From NCBI RefSeq assembly GCF_009765965.1, contig NZ_LMUL01000014.1, positions 62,001 through 126,000 of the forward strand: DNA of 64,000 bases, given 5' to 3'. Shown piece by piece: positions 37,514-46,264 of this stretch. Numbering within the stretch: the stretch's first letter is position 1; every line of letters begins with the position of its first letter. Both the position numbers and the translations under genes were made by a program. The notes beneath the pieces are model-generated. The model did not search any database. It was given only the letters and a program-made list of their open reading frames with translations, and was not told where the DNA came from. The stretch comes from Caulobacter sp. S45. Its GTDB lineage: Bacteria; Pseudomonadota; Alphaproteobacteria; Caulobacterales; Caulobacteraceae.

Positions 37514-39709
37514 ATGCTCGAACTTTGGGGCGGCCACGAATGCACGGTCAATCGCGTTGGAGATGAATACCGGGACCAGTCCAAGGAGACGGGTCACGAT
37601 GAGCGCGCCTTGGAAGACCTGGGACGGTTCGCCGGGCTGAACGTCAAATCTCTTCGCTACCCCGTCCTGTGGGAACGCGTCGCCCCAGACGCCCCCGACA
37701 CGCGGGACTGGAGTCGCGCCGACACCTGCCTGGCCGAAATCCGACGCCTGGGCATGCAGCCCATCGTGGGTCTGCTGCATCACGGCAGTGGCCCGCGATA
37801 CACCAGCCTGCTCAGCGACAATTTCGTCTCCTCGTTCGGCGAATACGCTCATAGCGTCGCCGCGCGATATCCGTGGGTTCGCGATTGGACGCCGATCAAC
37901 GAACCACTGACCACGGCCAGGTTCAGCGCGCTGTACGGTCATTGGTATCCCCACGCCTGTGACGAAGGGTTGTTCTGGCGCGCCCTTCTCAACCAGATCG
38001 ATGGCGTGAGGGTCGCCATGCGGGCGATCAGGGACGTAAACCCTGAGGCCCGGTTGATCCAGACCGAAGACCTGGGACAGGTCTTCTCCACGCCCGGACT
38101 GGCGGCGGACGCCGAATTCCAGAATGTCCGGCGGTGGGCGACCTGGGACCTGCTTACGGGCAGCATCGGCCCTGACCACCCGCTGTTTGAACGCATCGCC
38201 GGATTCGGGCTCGCAGACCGCCTGAAGGCGATCGCCGACGATCCCTGTCCGCCGGACATCATTGGCGTCAACCACTACCCCACCAGCGTCCGCTTCCTCG
38301 ACGAGCGGGTGGAGAACTATCCGGAGTGGGATATCCCGTCGGGCGCCCATGCCGACGTTGACGCCGTACGGATACTTTCGCCCCAGCCGGTCGACCTGAA
38401 GTCGCTGCTCCGCCAGGCCTGGGATCGGTATGCGATCCCGCTGGCCATTACCGAGAGCCACAACGGCTGCACCCGCGACGAGCAGATGCGCTGGACCTTC
38501 GAGGCCTGGCGGACCGCGCTCGACCTGCGGGATGCGGGCGTCGACGTTCGCGCAGTCACCGCCTGGGCGCTGCTCGGCAACTACGACTGGGATAGCCTGA
38601 TCACCCGCAAGGCCGGGTCCTACGAGCCGGGAACGTTCGACATTCGAGGTCCGTCGGTGCGCGCGACCGCGATGGCGGACATGCTCCGCCGGCTCGGCCT
38701 AGGTGACAGTCCCGAGGCTGTAGCCAGGGCGCATCCCGTGCTGCTGAACCGGGGCTGGTGGCGTCGCGACCTGCGGCTCGAGCGGCCGCCGTATAGCTGT
38801 GATCCCGTCCTCGCGCACGCACCCGACCATGATCTCCTGCAAGAGCCGCCCTTGCTGATCACGGGGGCGACGGGCGCCCTCGGTCAGGCCATTGCCGGCG
38901 CGTGTCGGCTGCGGGGTGTTCCGCATCGGCTCACCTCCCGCCAAGAAATCGATCTCGCCGCGTCGGACGGGTTCGCGACGATCCTCGACGGCCTGGAACC
39001 GTGGGCGGTGATCAACGCCGCGGGATGGACGGGGGTCGACGAGGCGGAACGTCGCCCCGACGACTGCGATGTGGTCAATGTCCGAGGCGCCGCCGCGCTG
39101 GCCAAGGCCTGCGTGGAGCGCGGACTGCCGTGTGTGAACTTCTCATCGGACCTGGTCTTCGGGGATAGGCGAGAGGGCGCCTATACCGAAAGCGATTCGC
39201 CAAGCCCGCTTGGCGCCTATGGGCGTAGCAAGGCCGAGGCCGAACGCCTTATCGCGGCCGTCGGGGCTAGCAATCTGGTGGTTCGGATCGGGCCGCTGTT
39301 CTCGCCCTACGACGCCCAGAACTTCGCCGCGCAGGTGGCGCGCGGTCTGGCCGCGGGGCAGCCGGTCTATGCATCGGCCACCCACATCATGACGCCCACC
39401 TATACGCCCGACCTGGCTCAGGCCGTGCTCGATCTGCTGATTGATGGCGAGACTGGCGTGCGGCACCTCAGTAGCGGCGAGGCTTTGTCTTGGTATGATT
39501 TCGCCGTGCGTATCGGTAGCGCGCTGGGGCAGGACATCAGCCTGGTCTCCCGCGCCTCGCCCGAAATGCTGGGTTGGCGCGCCGAACGTCCGACCGATTC
39601 GGCCTTGGCCACCGAGCGGGGCTTCATCATGCCCAGCTTCGAGGGCGCGCTCGGCCGGTTCGCCCGCACGCTGCGTCCGGCTTTGAGCGCACTGCAGGCG
39701 GCGGCCTAG
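37514..39709 (+). CDS. fusion of GH1 glycosidase-like and RmlD-type sugar-nucleotide reductase domains
   Basis: This 731-residue protein joins two domains. Residues about 1-430 form a family 1 glycosidase-like barrel with the acid/base motif TPINEP (Glu130) and the nucleophile loop ITESHNG (Glu314). Residues about 440-731 form an SDR domain of the dTDP-4-dehydrorhamnose reductase type, with GATGALGQA, INAAGWTGVDEAE, SSDLVFGD and the YGRSKAEAE Tyr-Lys pair. All catalytic residues seem present in both. The ATG at 37514 is chosen because homology starts there. A role in making or trimming a deoxysugar-containing surface glycan is inferred. Confidence 0.87.
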   Translation: MLELWGGHECTVNRVGDEYRDQSKETGHDERALEDLGRFAGLNVKSLRYPVLWERVAPDAPDTRDWSRADTCLAEIRRLGMQPIVGLLHHGSGPRYTSLLSDNFVSSFGEYAHSVAARYPWVRDWTPINEPLTTARFSALYGHWYPHACDEGLFWRALLNQIDGVRVAMRAIRDVNPEARLIQTEDLGQVFSTPGLAADAEFQNVRRWATWDLLTGSIGPDHPLFERIAGFGLADRLKAIADDPCPPDIIGVNHYPTSVRFLDERVENYPEWDIPSGAHADVDAVRILSPQPVDLKSLLRQAWDRYAIPLAITESHNGCTRDEQMRWTFEAWRTALDLRDAGVDVRAVTAWALLGNYDWDSLITRKAGSYEPGTFDIRGPSVRATAMADMLRRLGLGDSPEAVARAHPVLLNRGWWRRDLRLERPPYSCDPVLAHAPDHDLLQEPPLLITGATGALGQAIAGACRLRGVPHRLTSRQEIDLAASDGFATILDGLEPWAVINAAGWTGVDEAERRPDDCDVVNVRGAAALAKACVERGLPCVNFSSDLVFGDRREGAYTESDSPSPLGAYGRSKAEAERLIAAVGASNLVVRIGPLFSPYDAQNFAAQVARGLAAGQPVYASATHIMTPTYTPDLAQAVLDLLIDGETGVRHLSSGEALSWYDFAVRIGSALGQDISLVSRASPEMLGWRAERPTDSALATERGFIMPSFEGALGRFARTLRPALSALQAAA

Positions 39710-39752
39710 TCTACGGCTTGGACGGCCCGCGCTTCAGGTCGAAGCCGCCGAC

Positions 39753-40310
39753 TCAGACCAGCCAGCTCACCGCGAACAGGGAGAGACCGCCCGCACCGAG
39801 CGCCAGGGCGGCGTACCAGAGCCATTTGTTCTGGGTGATGATCGAGACGGACGAAACGCCGATGCCGATCTCCAGCAGCGCGGCGGCGGCGGTCAGCCAA
39901 TGGTGGCGGCGCTCGGCCGCTTCGGCGACCTGCACCAGATGTTCGCGCTGGCGCTCGTCTCCCTCGGCCTTGGCGCGGAGCAGCTTCTGGACTTCGACCT
40001 GTTCGGCGGCCGTCTTCCGATAGCGGGCGGCGTTCGGGCCGGGCGTATCGCCGGCGATTCCATAGATGTGCTTTTTCAGGCTGTCGGCCTGGTATTCGTT
40101 CCAGGCGTCCGTCGCGCGGTCCTGGAACAGCACCGCGCGGCTGGTGGCGTTGATCGCCGCGCCGCTCGCCACCGTCTCCAGGCTGCCGACGATCGCCGCG
40201 CTGACCGCCAGGAGGGCGATGGTGATCGATACGCGGGTTATCAGCGGGTGATGGATCTGATGGGCGTGTTCGGCGCGTTCGTTTTGTTCGTGAGCTTCGT
40301 ATGCGGACAT
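39753..40310 (-). CDS. DUF4337 membrane protein
   Basis: This 185-residue protein starts with a His/Glu-rich cytoplasmic segment. One hydrophobic span lies at about 25-50, followed by a helical, charged middle (FQDRATDAWNEYQADSLKK) and two closely spaced spans near the C terminus (about 138-185). This is the DUF4337 layout. Function is unknown. It converges on the GH1/RmlD fusion gene and is likely monocistronic. Confidence 0.85.
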   Translation of the reverse strand: MSAYEAHEQNERAEHAHQIHHPLITRVSITIALLAVSAAIVGSLETVASGAAINATSRAVLFQDRATDAWNEYQADSLKKHIYGIAGDTPGPNAARYRKTAAEQVEVQKLLRAKAEGDERQREHLVQVAEAAERRHHWLTAAAALLEIGIGVSSVSIITQNKWLWYAALALGAGGLSLFAVSWLV

Positions 40311-40428
40311 TGAGCTCCCAGCGCTGGCGTCGAGAATGGACCGTTTAGACTGCGCCTGCGGCCCGAGTCGAGCGGACGGGGGCGAGCCCCCGTCAGAGCC
40401 CGTCCAAGCGGCGCGACAGGGAGGTGGC

Positions 40429-40842
40429 CTAGGTTTCCAACTCCAATTCCTGATGCGTCTCCGCGGCCAGGCTGCGTGCGAAACGCAAGAGCTCGGTTCG
40501 AAGGCGCGGCGATGTCCGCGAAAACACCTCCACCATTTCGTTTGCTCCCCGAACTTTCGTCAGCATGTAGAGGACAGTGGACGATTCCGGCGCCGCAGCG
40601 CTTGAATCGGGAAGCAACGCCGCGGGGTGAACCTCGAACGCGTCGGCCGCCCTCACCAGCATCGAAGCCGATATCCGGTTGGCGCCGCGCTCGTATTTCT
40701 GGATTTGTTGGAACGTGATGCCGAGCTTTTCGCCTAGGGAGGCTTGCGACATACGCCGTTCCCGACGCAGCTCCCGAATCTTCAAGCCAACGAGGACGTC
40801 GATCGGATCGGGTCCACCTCTTTCGGCATTTGTCAGGGCCAT
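40429..40842 (-). CDS. XRE-family transcriptional regulator (paralogue 1)
   Basis: This 137-residue protein has an N-terminal HTH (about 15-70) containing MSQASLGEKLGITFQQIQKYERGANR. This is quoted in full only as its two halves, MSQASLGEKLG and FQQIQKYERGANR. A helical C terminus of about 60 residues follows. The ATG at 40842 is chosen because HTH homology begins soon after; the frame is open further upstream. It is divergent from a clear paralogue at 41050 sharing FQQ-QKYERGANR-SAS and the C-terminal T-VRG--E pattern. Such small XRE proteins are often self-repressors. Confidence 0.87.
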   Translation of the reverse strand: MALTNAERGGPDPIDVLVGLKIRELRRERRMSQASLGEKLGITFQQIQKYERGANRISASMLVRAADAFEVHPAALLPDSSAAAPESSTVLYMLTKVRGANEMVEVFSRTSPRLRTELLRFARSLAAETHQELELET

Positions 40843-40879
40843 TTTATCGCCTCCCACCCAATGTTCTGGGCGTAGGTTA

Positions 40880-40899
40880 ATATTGCAATGTCGCAATAT
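40880..40899. promoter_or_regulatory. palindrome ATATTGC-N6-GCAATAT between paralogous XRE genes
   Basis: Perfect 7-base arms, ATATTGC at 40880-40886 and GCAATAT at 40893-40899, are separated by AATGTC. The element lies 38 bases upstream of one XRE start in the shared divergent gap. Its size and symmetry fit a dimeric XRE repressor operator. Confidence 0.5.
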
Positions 40900-41049
40900 G
40901 CACGCGCATTCGTTGCTTGCGCGAAATCTTTTCACGCGGGCCCTTACGAAGAAACCTTGATTGACAAAGTGATAGCGGAACCAGGAAGCTGAACACGCCG
41001 CGCTTCATGTGATGGTCGGACGAAATGTTCATCGTGCCGGTAATGCTGT

Positions 41050-41538
41050 ATGCATCCAACACCCAGCTTGACCGTTCCTAGCCGCATGAGATCGGAAAAA
41101 TTGCAGACGCCCAATGAGACGCCAGACCCGATCGACATCTATGTAGGCCACCGCCTCCGTGAGATACGGCGCAGCAAGAACATATCGCAGGCCCAGCTAG
41201 GTATGGCCGTGGACGTGTCCTTCCAGCAGGTGCAAAAATACGAGAGGGGCGCAAACCGCGTCTCTGCATCGGTGCTCGTCAAGTTGGCTCGTCACCTTGA
41301 TGTGTCGGCGGCCGACCTGCTTCCCCCGGTCGACTATCCGGTCGAGGAGCACGCGCCCCTACTCACCCTTACGACGACCGTGCGCGGCATGCATGAGTTG
41401 ATCATGAGCCTCACCCACATCTCGGAGCGGCGGCTTCAGCTTATGGTCGCTCTCGCCCGCGACCTGGCCGACCACCCCTACGACACGCCCGCCCTCCATG
41501 CCGCCTCCAACGACGATCACGAGCCGCAACAGGATTGA
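41050..41538 (+). CDS. XRE-family transcriptional regulator (paralogue 2)
   Basis: This 162-residue protein has an HTH at about 27-85, with ISQAQLGMAVDVSFQQVQ and KYERGANRVSAS. A C-terminal helical part resembles its divergent neighbour. An ATG at 41086 is a shorter alternative start. The two genes probably arose by duplication and inversion and may cross-regulate through the palindrome between them. The C terminus (HAASNDDHEPQQD) is acidic and likely disordered. Targets are unknown. Confidence 0.87.
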   Translation: MHPTPSLTVPSRMRSEKLQTPNETPDPIDIYVGHRLREIRRSKNISQAQLGMAVDVSFQQVQKYERGANRVSASVLVKLARHLDVSAADLLPPVDYPVEEHAPLLTLTTTVRGMHELIMSLTHISERRLQLMVALARDLADHPYDTPALHAASNDDHEPQQD

Positions 41539-41658
41539 GCGCGTCCACTCACGATTTAGCCGGGCCACCAAAAAAAATGTCTTAGGTAGTGATTAACAGT
41601 CTCGGCGCAGCCTTTGTGTCGGGCGGGGAGCCCCGCGCATCTGACCGAGGGAGGCCTC

Positions 41659-42081
41659 ATGTCGATCTTAGAACTCGTCGAAAAGCTGAACGCTACGTCG
41701 GAGCCCAGCAGGCGGCTGGACGCCGAGATCATCGCCGTCGTGCTGGGGCCGCCGGGTTGCGCCTTGGATATGATCGAGGACATCGATGGGTGGGGCGTGA
41801 ATTGCGCACCCGACGCAAAGGGTCACGTGACGCAATGGATGTGCGCCGCCGACGTCCCCTACCTGACCCGATATTCCGATGCGGCCCTGGAACTCCTAGC
41901 CGAAACGCATCCCCACGATGGGGGCGCCATCACCATGAGCGCCATGGCCAGGTTGATGGCCAATAGGGGCTGTGGGGCAGGGGCGCTCGAGATGAGCGGC
42001 TTGGTTGCTCAGGCCGTCATGCTTGAACTGTTGCTGACAATGGCGGCCAATCCCGCCGAAACGGGTAGACGCGCAGCCTAA
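41659..42081 (+). CDS. hypothetical protein with phage-type small-protein motif
   Basis: This 140-residue protein has the segment SRRLDAEI near residue 16 and VPYLTRYSDAALELLAE near 70. Together they resemble a family of small proteins common in alphaproteobacterial phages and prophage-like regions (S-R-x-L-D, then Y-T-x-S-x-D-A-A-L). No other phage gene is nearby. GAGG precedes the ATG. A TrpCys-containing loop between the motifs is not conserved in what I recall of that family. Function unknown. Confidence 0.65.
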   Translation: MSILELVEKLNATSEPSRRLDAEIIAVVLGPPGCALDMIEDIDGWGVNCAPDAKGHVTQWMCAADVPYLTRYSDAALELLAETHPHDGGAITMSAMARLMANRGCGAGALEMSGLVAQAVMLELLLTMAANPAETGRRAA

Positions 42082-42224
42082 GGGCCAAAACGTTTGCAAA
42101 TAGCGAGAAGTCCATCCGTACAAGATGGGCTTCTATACCCTTCCGTGCGGGCGAGCCGGACCATAGCGCCTGACGCGGAAGCTCAGGTCGCATACGCTTT
42201 CCCCATCGATTCGGAGGGGACGCC

Positions 42225-43721
42225 ATGCTGCTCGAGGAGGGACGCACCTGCCTGCGGGTGACGCGCGCCAACCGCGCGGCGCTGCTGGTCGACATGGCCT
42301 GCTATTTCGAGGCGGCCAAGGTGGCGATGCAGCGGGCGCAGCGCTCGATCCATTTCCTGAACTGGGCCTTCGAGCACGACACCTTCTTCCATCCGGGGCC
42401 GGACGGTAGCGGCGACGAGGACGACCGGTTCGGCAACTTCCTGAAGCACCTCGCCGCCACTCGACCGGACCTGGACATCCGCATCCTGTGTTGGAACTCG
42501 GCCATGCCGGTGGCGGCGACCCAGCGTTTCTTCCCGTTCGCCGACCGCAAGGCGTTCGCAGGCACGCGTGTCCGCTTTGTCCTGGATGGCAAGCTGCCGG
42601 CCGGCGCCTGCCATCACCAGAAGATGCTGGTGGTCGACGACCAGATCGCGTTCTGCGGCGGCGGCGACATCGGGCCGGACCGATGGGACACCACCAAGCA
42701 CCTGGACGACGACCCTCGCCGCGAAAAGACCCGGCGCGACCATAAGGATTTCGACAGCCGCCACGAGGTGATGGGCATCGTCGACGGCGACGCCGCGGTG
42801 ATGCTGAGCGAGATTTTCCGTGAGCGTTGGCTGCGCGCGACCGGAGAGGCCATCGATCCTTGCCAGCAATCGCAGTCGCCGGCGTGGCCCGAATGCGTCG
42901 AGCCGGACTTCCACGACATCGACGTCGGCGCGGCGCGCACGCACGGCGCGTGGCGAGCCTATCCCCAGGTGCGCGAAGTCGAGGCGCTGCACATCGCGTC
43001 GATCAAGGCCGCGCGCAAGTCGATCTATATGGAGAACCAATACTTCACCTCGCCCCTGATCGCCGAGGCGCTGGCGTCCCGCCTGAGGGAGACTGGTGGA
43101 CCCGAGGTGATGTTGATCTCCACCCAGCATTCGCCGAGCTATTTCGACCAGGCGACGATGGACAAGACCCGGCTGGACTTCGTGGCGCACCTGAAGGCGG
43201 CCGATGTGCACGGTCGTTTCAGGGCCTACAGCCCGGTGACCACGCTTGGCCGCACCATCATCGTCCACGCAAAGCTGACGATCATCGACGATGTGTTGCT
43301 GCGGATCGGGTCGGCCAATATCAACAACCGCTCCATGGGCTTCGACACCGAGTGCGACCTTTGTATCGAGGCCTCGGGTCCTGGCGCCACCGCCGCCGGA
43401 GCCCGGATCGCCCAGCTCCGCACCCGTCTACTCGCGCATTGGTTTGGATGCGACGAGGGGGTGGTGAGCGCGGCGATCGACGCGGAAGGCGCGATCACCC
43501 GGGCGGTCGAGCGGTTAAGGGCCAGCGGCTACACGCGCCTGCGCCCGATCGGTTCGGGTCGCATGAATGCGCTCTCCGCCGCGGTCGCCACCTACCACAT
43601 CGGCGATCCGGTCGCTTCGGCGGACGCCTGGCGACCCTGGCGACGTCGTGCCGCTTTGCAGGCTAACCTGAAGGCTTTCGCGTTCGACCCGTCACACGCC
43701 AAGCTCGTTCCCGAGCACTGA
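42225..43721 (+). CDS. phospholipase D-family protein (cardiolipin-synthase-like)
   Basis: This 498-residue enzyme has two HKD motifs: HHQKMLVVDD near residue 130 and HAKLTIIDD near 347, each followed by the conserved GG/GSxN segment (GGGDIG and GSANINNRS). This is the architecture of cardiolipin synthases and phosphatidyl-transferring phospholipases D. There are no N-terminal membrane helices of the ClsA type, which favours a soluble or peripherally attached PLD. It converges on a cyclopropane-fatty-acid synthase gene only 6 bases away, consistent with a lipid-remodelling neighbourhood. Confidence 0.87.
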   Translation: MLLEEGRTCLRVTRANRAALLVDMACYFEAAKVAMQRAQRSIHFLNWAFEHDTFFHPGPDGSGDEDDRFGNFLKHLAATRPDLDIRILCWNSAMPVAATQRFFPFADRKAFAGTRVRFVLDGKLPAGACHHQKMLVVDDQIAFCGGGDIGPDRWDTTKHLDDDPRREKTRRDHKDFDSRHEVMGIVDGDAAVMLSEIFRERWLRATGEAIDPCQQSQSPAWPECVEPDFHDIDVGAARTHGAWRAYPQVREVEALHIASIKAARKSIYMENQYFTSPLIAEALASRLRETGGPEVMLISTQHSPSYFDQATMDKTRLDFVAHLKAADVHGRFRAYSPVTTLGRTIIVHAKLTIIDDVLLRIGSANINNRSMGFDTECDLCIEASGPGATAAGARIAQLRTRLLAHWFGCDEGVVSAAIDAEGAITRAVERLRASGYTRLRPIGSGRMNALSAAVATYHIGDPVASADAWRPWRRRAALQANLKAFAFDPSHAKLVPEH

Positions 43722-43727
43722 GGGCCG

Positions 43728-44957
43728 TCAGGCTTTCTCGCGTGTGCGAAGGGTCTCCTCGGCGGCGGCTAGGTAGTCCCGCGTGAGCGGCACGGTCTGG
43801 CGCTCCCGCGAGAGCTGGATCTGGTAGATGGTGATGTCGTTGGTGCGGAACGCGACTTCGGACAGGGCGAGGTAGAACTCCCACATCCGGCAGAAGCGCG
43901 CGTCATAGAGACGTTCGGCCTCATCTCGCCGGGCCATGAAGTTGGTGCGCCAGGCCAAGAGGGTTTCGGCGTAGTGGGGCCCCAGCATCTCGATATCGGT
44001 GATGACCAGCCCCGAACGCTCGATCGGAGGCACAATGTCCGAAAGGGACGGGATGTGGCCGCCGGGGAAGATGTACTTCAGAATCCAGGGGTTGGTTGGG
44101 CCCGGTGTGCCGACCGAACCGATGGTGTGCAGCAACATCACGCCTTCGTCGCGGAGCAGTCGACGGCTGGTGCTGAAGAATTCATCGTAGAAGCCAAGTC
44201 CCACGTGCTCGAACATGCCGACGGAAACCACGCGGTCGAATTGGCCTTGGACGGCGCGATAATCCTCCAGGCGGAATTGGACCCGGTCGTTCAAACCCGT
44301 CGCTTCCGTCCGCAGCCGTGCGCGCGCAATCTGCTCGTCCGAAAGGGTGACGCCCGTCACCGCCGCCGCGCCTGCGACCTTGGCGAGATAGAGCGCCAGC
44401 CCGCCCCATCCGCTGCCGATGTCGAGCACGCTGGAGGTGGGCTCGATCAGCAGCTTGGCCGCAATATGCCGTTTCTTGGCGAGTTGGGCATCGGCGAGGC
44501 TTTGTCCCGGATATTCGAAATAGGCGCAGGAGTATTGCCAATCCGGGTCGAGGAAGAGCGCGTAGAGCGCGTCGCCCAGATCGTAGTGGTGGGCGACGTT
44601 GCGGCGCGACTGTTCGGGTTTGTTCTTCGGAAGCCATCGCCAGAGCGCCATCTGAACGCGGTCTATCAGCCGGAATAGCAGCGGCGGCTTCATGTTCCGC
44701 AGATCGCGGAGCATGAGATGCAGGAAGTCATAGATGCTGCCTTGCTCCACCAGCAGCCGGCTGTCGGTGAACAGCTCGCCGAGCTTCATGGCGGGATCGA
44801 GCGCCAACGCCCGTTCGGCGGCGCTGTCATTGAACCGGATGGTCACGGGCGCGCCAGTCCCGTCGCCGAAACGCAGGACGCGCCCCTTGGCCGTGACCAC
44901 CGTCAGATCGCCCGTCTTCACCGCATAGCCGAAGACGAATTTCAGTAGCGCTTGCAT
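43728..44957 (-). CDS. cyclopropane-fatty-acyl-phospholipid synthase (paralogue 1)
   Basis: This 409-residue SAM-dependent enzyme methylenates unsaturated acyl chains of phospholipids. The SAM motif VLDIGSGWGGLALYLA is near residue 175, and family signatures include NVAHHYDLGD, VSVGMFEHVG and the ITDIEMLGPHYAETL strand. The ATG at 44957 is used because homology begins there; the frame is open upstream. It is divergent from the peroxiredoxin/2OG-oxygenase fusion gene. A second copy lies at 53254. Confidence 0.9.
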   Translation of the reverse strand: MQALLKFVFGYAVKTGDLTVVTAKGRVLRFGDGTGAPVTIRFNDSAAERALALDPAMKLGELFTDSRLLVEQGSIYDFLHLMLRDLRNMKPPLLFRLIDRVQMALWRWLPKNKPEQSRRNVAHHYDLGDALYALFLDPDWQYSCAYFEYPGQSLADAQLAKKRHIAAKLLIEPTSSVLDIGSGWGGLALYLAKVAGAAAVTGVTLSDEQIARARLRTEATGLNDRVQFRLEDYRAVQGQFDRVVSVGMFEHVGLGFYDEFFSTSRRLLRDEGVMLLHTIGSVGTPGPTNPWILKYIFPGGHIPSLSDIVPPIERSGLVITDIEMLGPHYAETLLAWRTNFMARRDEAERLYDARFCRMWEFYLALSEVAFRTNDITIYQIQLSRERQTVPLTRDYLAAAEETLRTREKA

Positions 44958-45123
44958 GACACCCCCGCGCCCGACCCTATCGAGCCTGGAACAGGCGACG
45001 GTCAAACGCTTCCTTAACGTGCGGCGATCCGCCGGATGGCGAGGGACATATCCGGCGGCGAGCATCGGGCGCGCGGATGCGCCTTTCGCACACCGCGACG
45101 GAAGACAGCGGGCGCAACCGAGC

Positions 45124-46212
45124 ATGACCACGCCGACGACGACCGGCTCGCCGCCGCGATACGGCGAACCCGCCCCCTGGTTCTGCGCGCCTTGCGACGA
45201 CATCCCAGCCTTCACCTTCGACAGCGTGGGCGGCCATTGGGTCCTGCTGATGTTCTTCGGTGGCCTGGGTCACGAGGTGATCCGAAACGCTCACCAGCAG
45301 ATCCTCGCCAGCCGCGCGCTGTTCGACGGCGGCCACGCGCTTTTCTTCGGCGTCAGCGTCACGCGACGTGACCGCGCCTCCGGCCAGCTCGCGCCGGGCG
45401 GCGGCCTGCGTTATTTTGACGACTACGACGGCGCGATCAGCCGCCTGTACGGCGTGTTGGGCGACACCGACGATTACCGTCCCACCGTCTTCCTGCTGGA
45501 CCCCCTGTTGCGCGTGGCGGCCAGCGCGCCGATCACCCAGACCGGTTGGGTGCTGGACCTTCTTCGCGCCAGCCTCGATCGGGCGCCTATCGAGGAGGCT
45601 CGTCACGCGCCGGTATTGACCATCCCGCGCGTCTTCGAACCTGAGTTCTGCCGCACGCTCATCGACTATTACGAAACCGTCGGCGGGACGCTTTCGGGCG
45701 TCATGCGGCAGGAGGGGGAGCGGACCGTGGGCGTCTACGACCCGACCTTCAAACGCCGCGCGGACGTCGAACTCCAGGATGAACAGCTAAGGATCGGCGT
45801 CCAGGTGCGCCTGCGCGATCGGTTGGCCCCGATCATCGCCAGGGCTTACAGCTGGCAGGCGACGCGGATCGAACGTTACCTGGTCGCCTGCTACGATGTG
45901 GGCGACAGGGGCTTCTTTTCCGCCCATCGCGACAACACCACCCTTGGCACCGCGCACCGCCAGCTCGCCGTCACCATCAACCTCAACGCCGAGGAATATG
46001 ATGGGGGGGAGTTGTGCTTCCCCGAGTTCGGCCAGGGCCTGTTCAAGCCGCCGACGGGCGGCGCGACGGTGTTCGGCTGCGGCCTGCTGCACGAGGTCAA
46101 ACCCGTCACCTCGGGGCGCCGCTACGCCTACCTTCCGTTCCTGTACGATGAAGAAGCCGCAGCGCTCCGCGACCGCAATCGGCACGTCGTCGACGCCGCA
46201 CCGACGTCTTGA
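45124..46212 (+). CDS. peroxiredoxin-like plus 2OG-Fe(II) oxygenase fusion
   Basis: This 362-residue protein has an N-terminal AhpC/TSA-like thioredoxin-fold domain (about 1-150). It is joined to a C-terminal prolyl-4-hydroxylase-type double-stranded beta-helix. The Fe ligands HRD (His268, Asp270) and His323 in GLLHEVKPV are present, and an Arg follows for 2-oxoglutarate. The N domain has CAPCDD near residue 20 and a later AASAPI but no obvious peroxidatic PxxxTxxC, so peroxidase activity is doubtful. The hydroxylation target is unknown. It is divergent from cfa. Confidence 0.82.
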   Translation: MTTPTTTGSPPRYGEPAPWFCAPCDDIPAFTFDSVGGHWVLLMFFGGLGHEVIRNAHQQILASRALFDGGHALFFGVSVTRRDRASGQLAPGGGLRYFDDYDGAISRLYGVLGDTDDYRPTVFLLDPLLRVAASAPITQTGWVLDLLRASLDRAPIEEARHAPVLTIPRVFEPEFCRTLIDYYETVGGTLSGVMRQEGERTVGVYDPTFKRRADVELQDEQLRIGVQVRLRDRLAPIIARAYSWQATRIERYLVACYDVGDRGFFSAHRDNTTLGTAHRQLAVTINLNAEEYDGGELCFPEFGQGLFKPPTGGATVFGCGLLHEVKPVTSGRRYAYLPFLYDEEAAALRDRNRHVVDAAPTS

Positions 46213-46264
46213 CGAAGATCGCTCCGTGGCTTCTACCTCGCGCCGGGGTTGATCGGAGAAAGAC

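Noticed and set aside
41659-42081. Prophage remnant
   Set aside because: Only this one small protein has a phage-like motif; no integrase, capsid, lysis gene or attachment repeat is seen around it.
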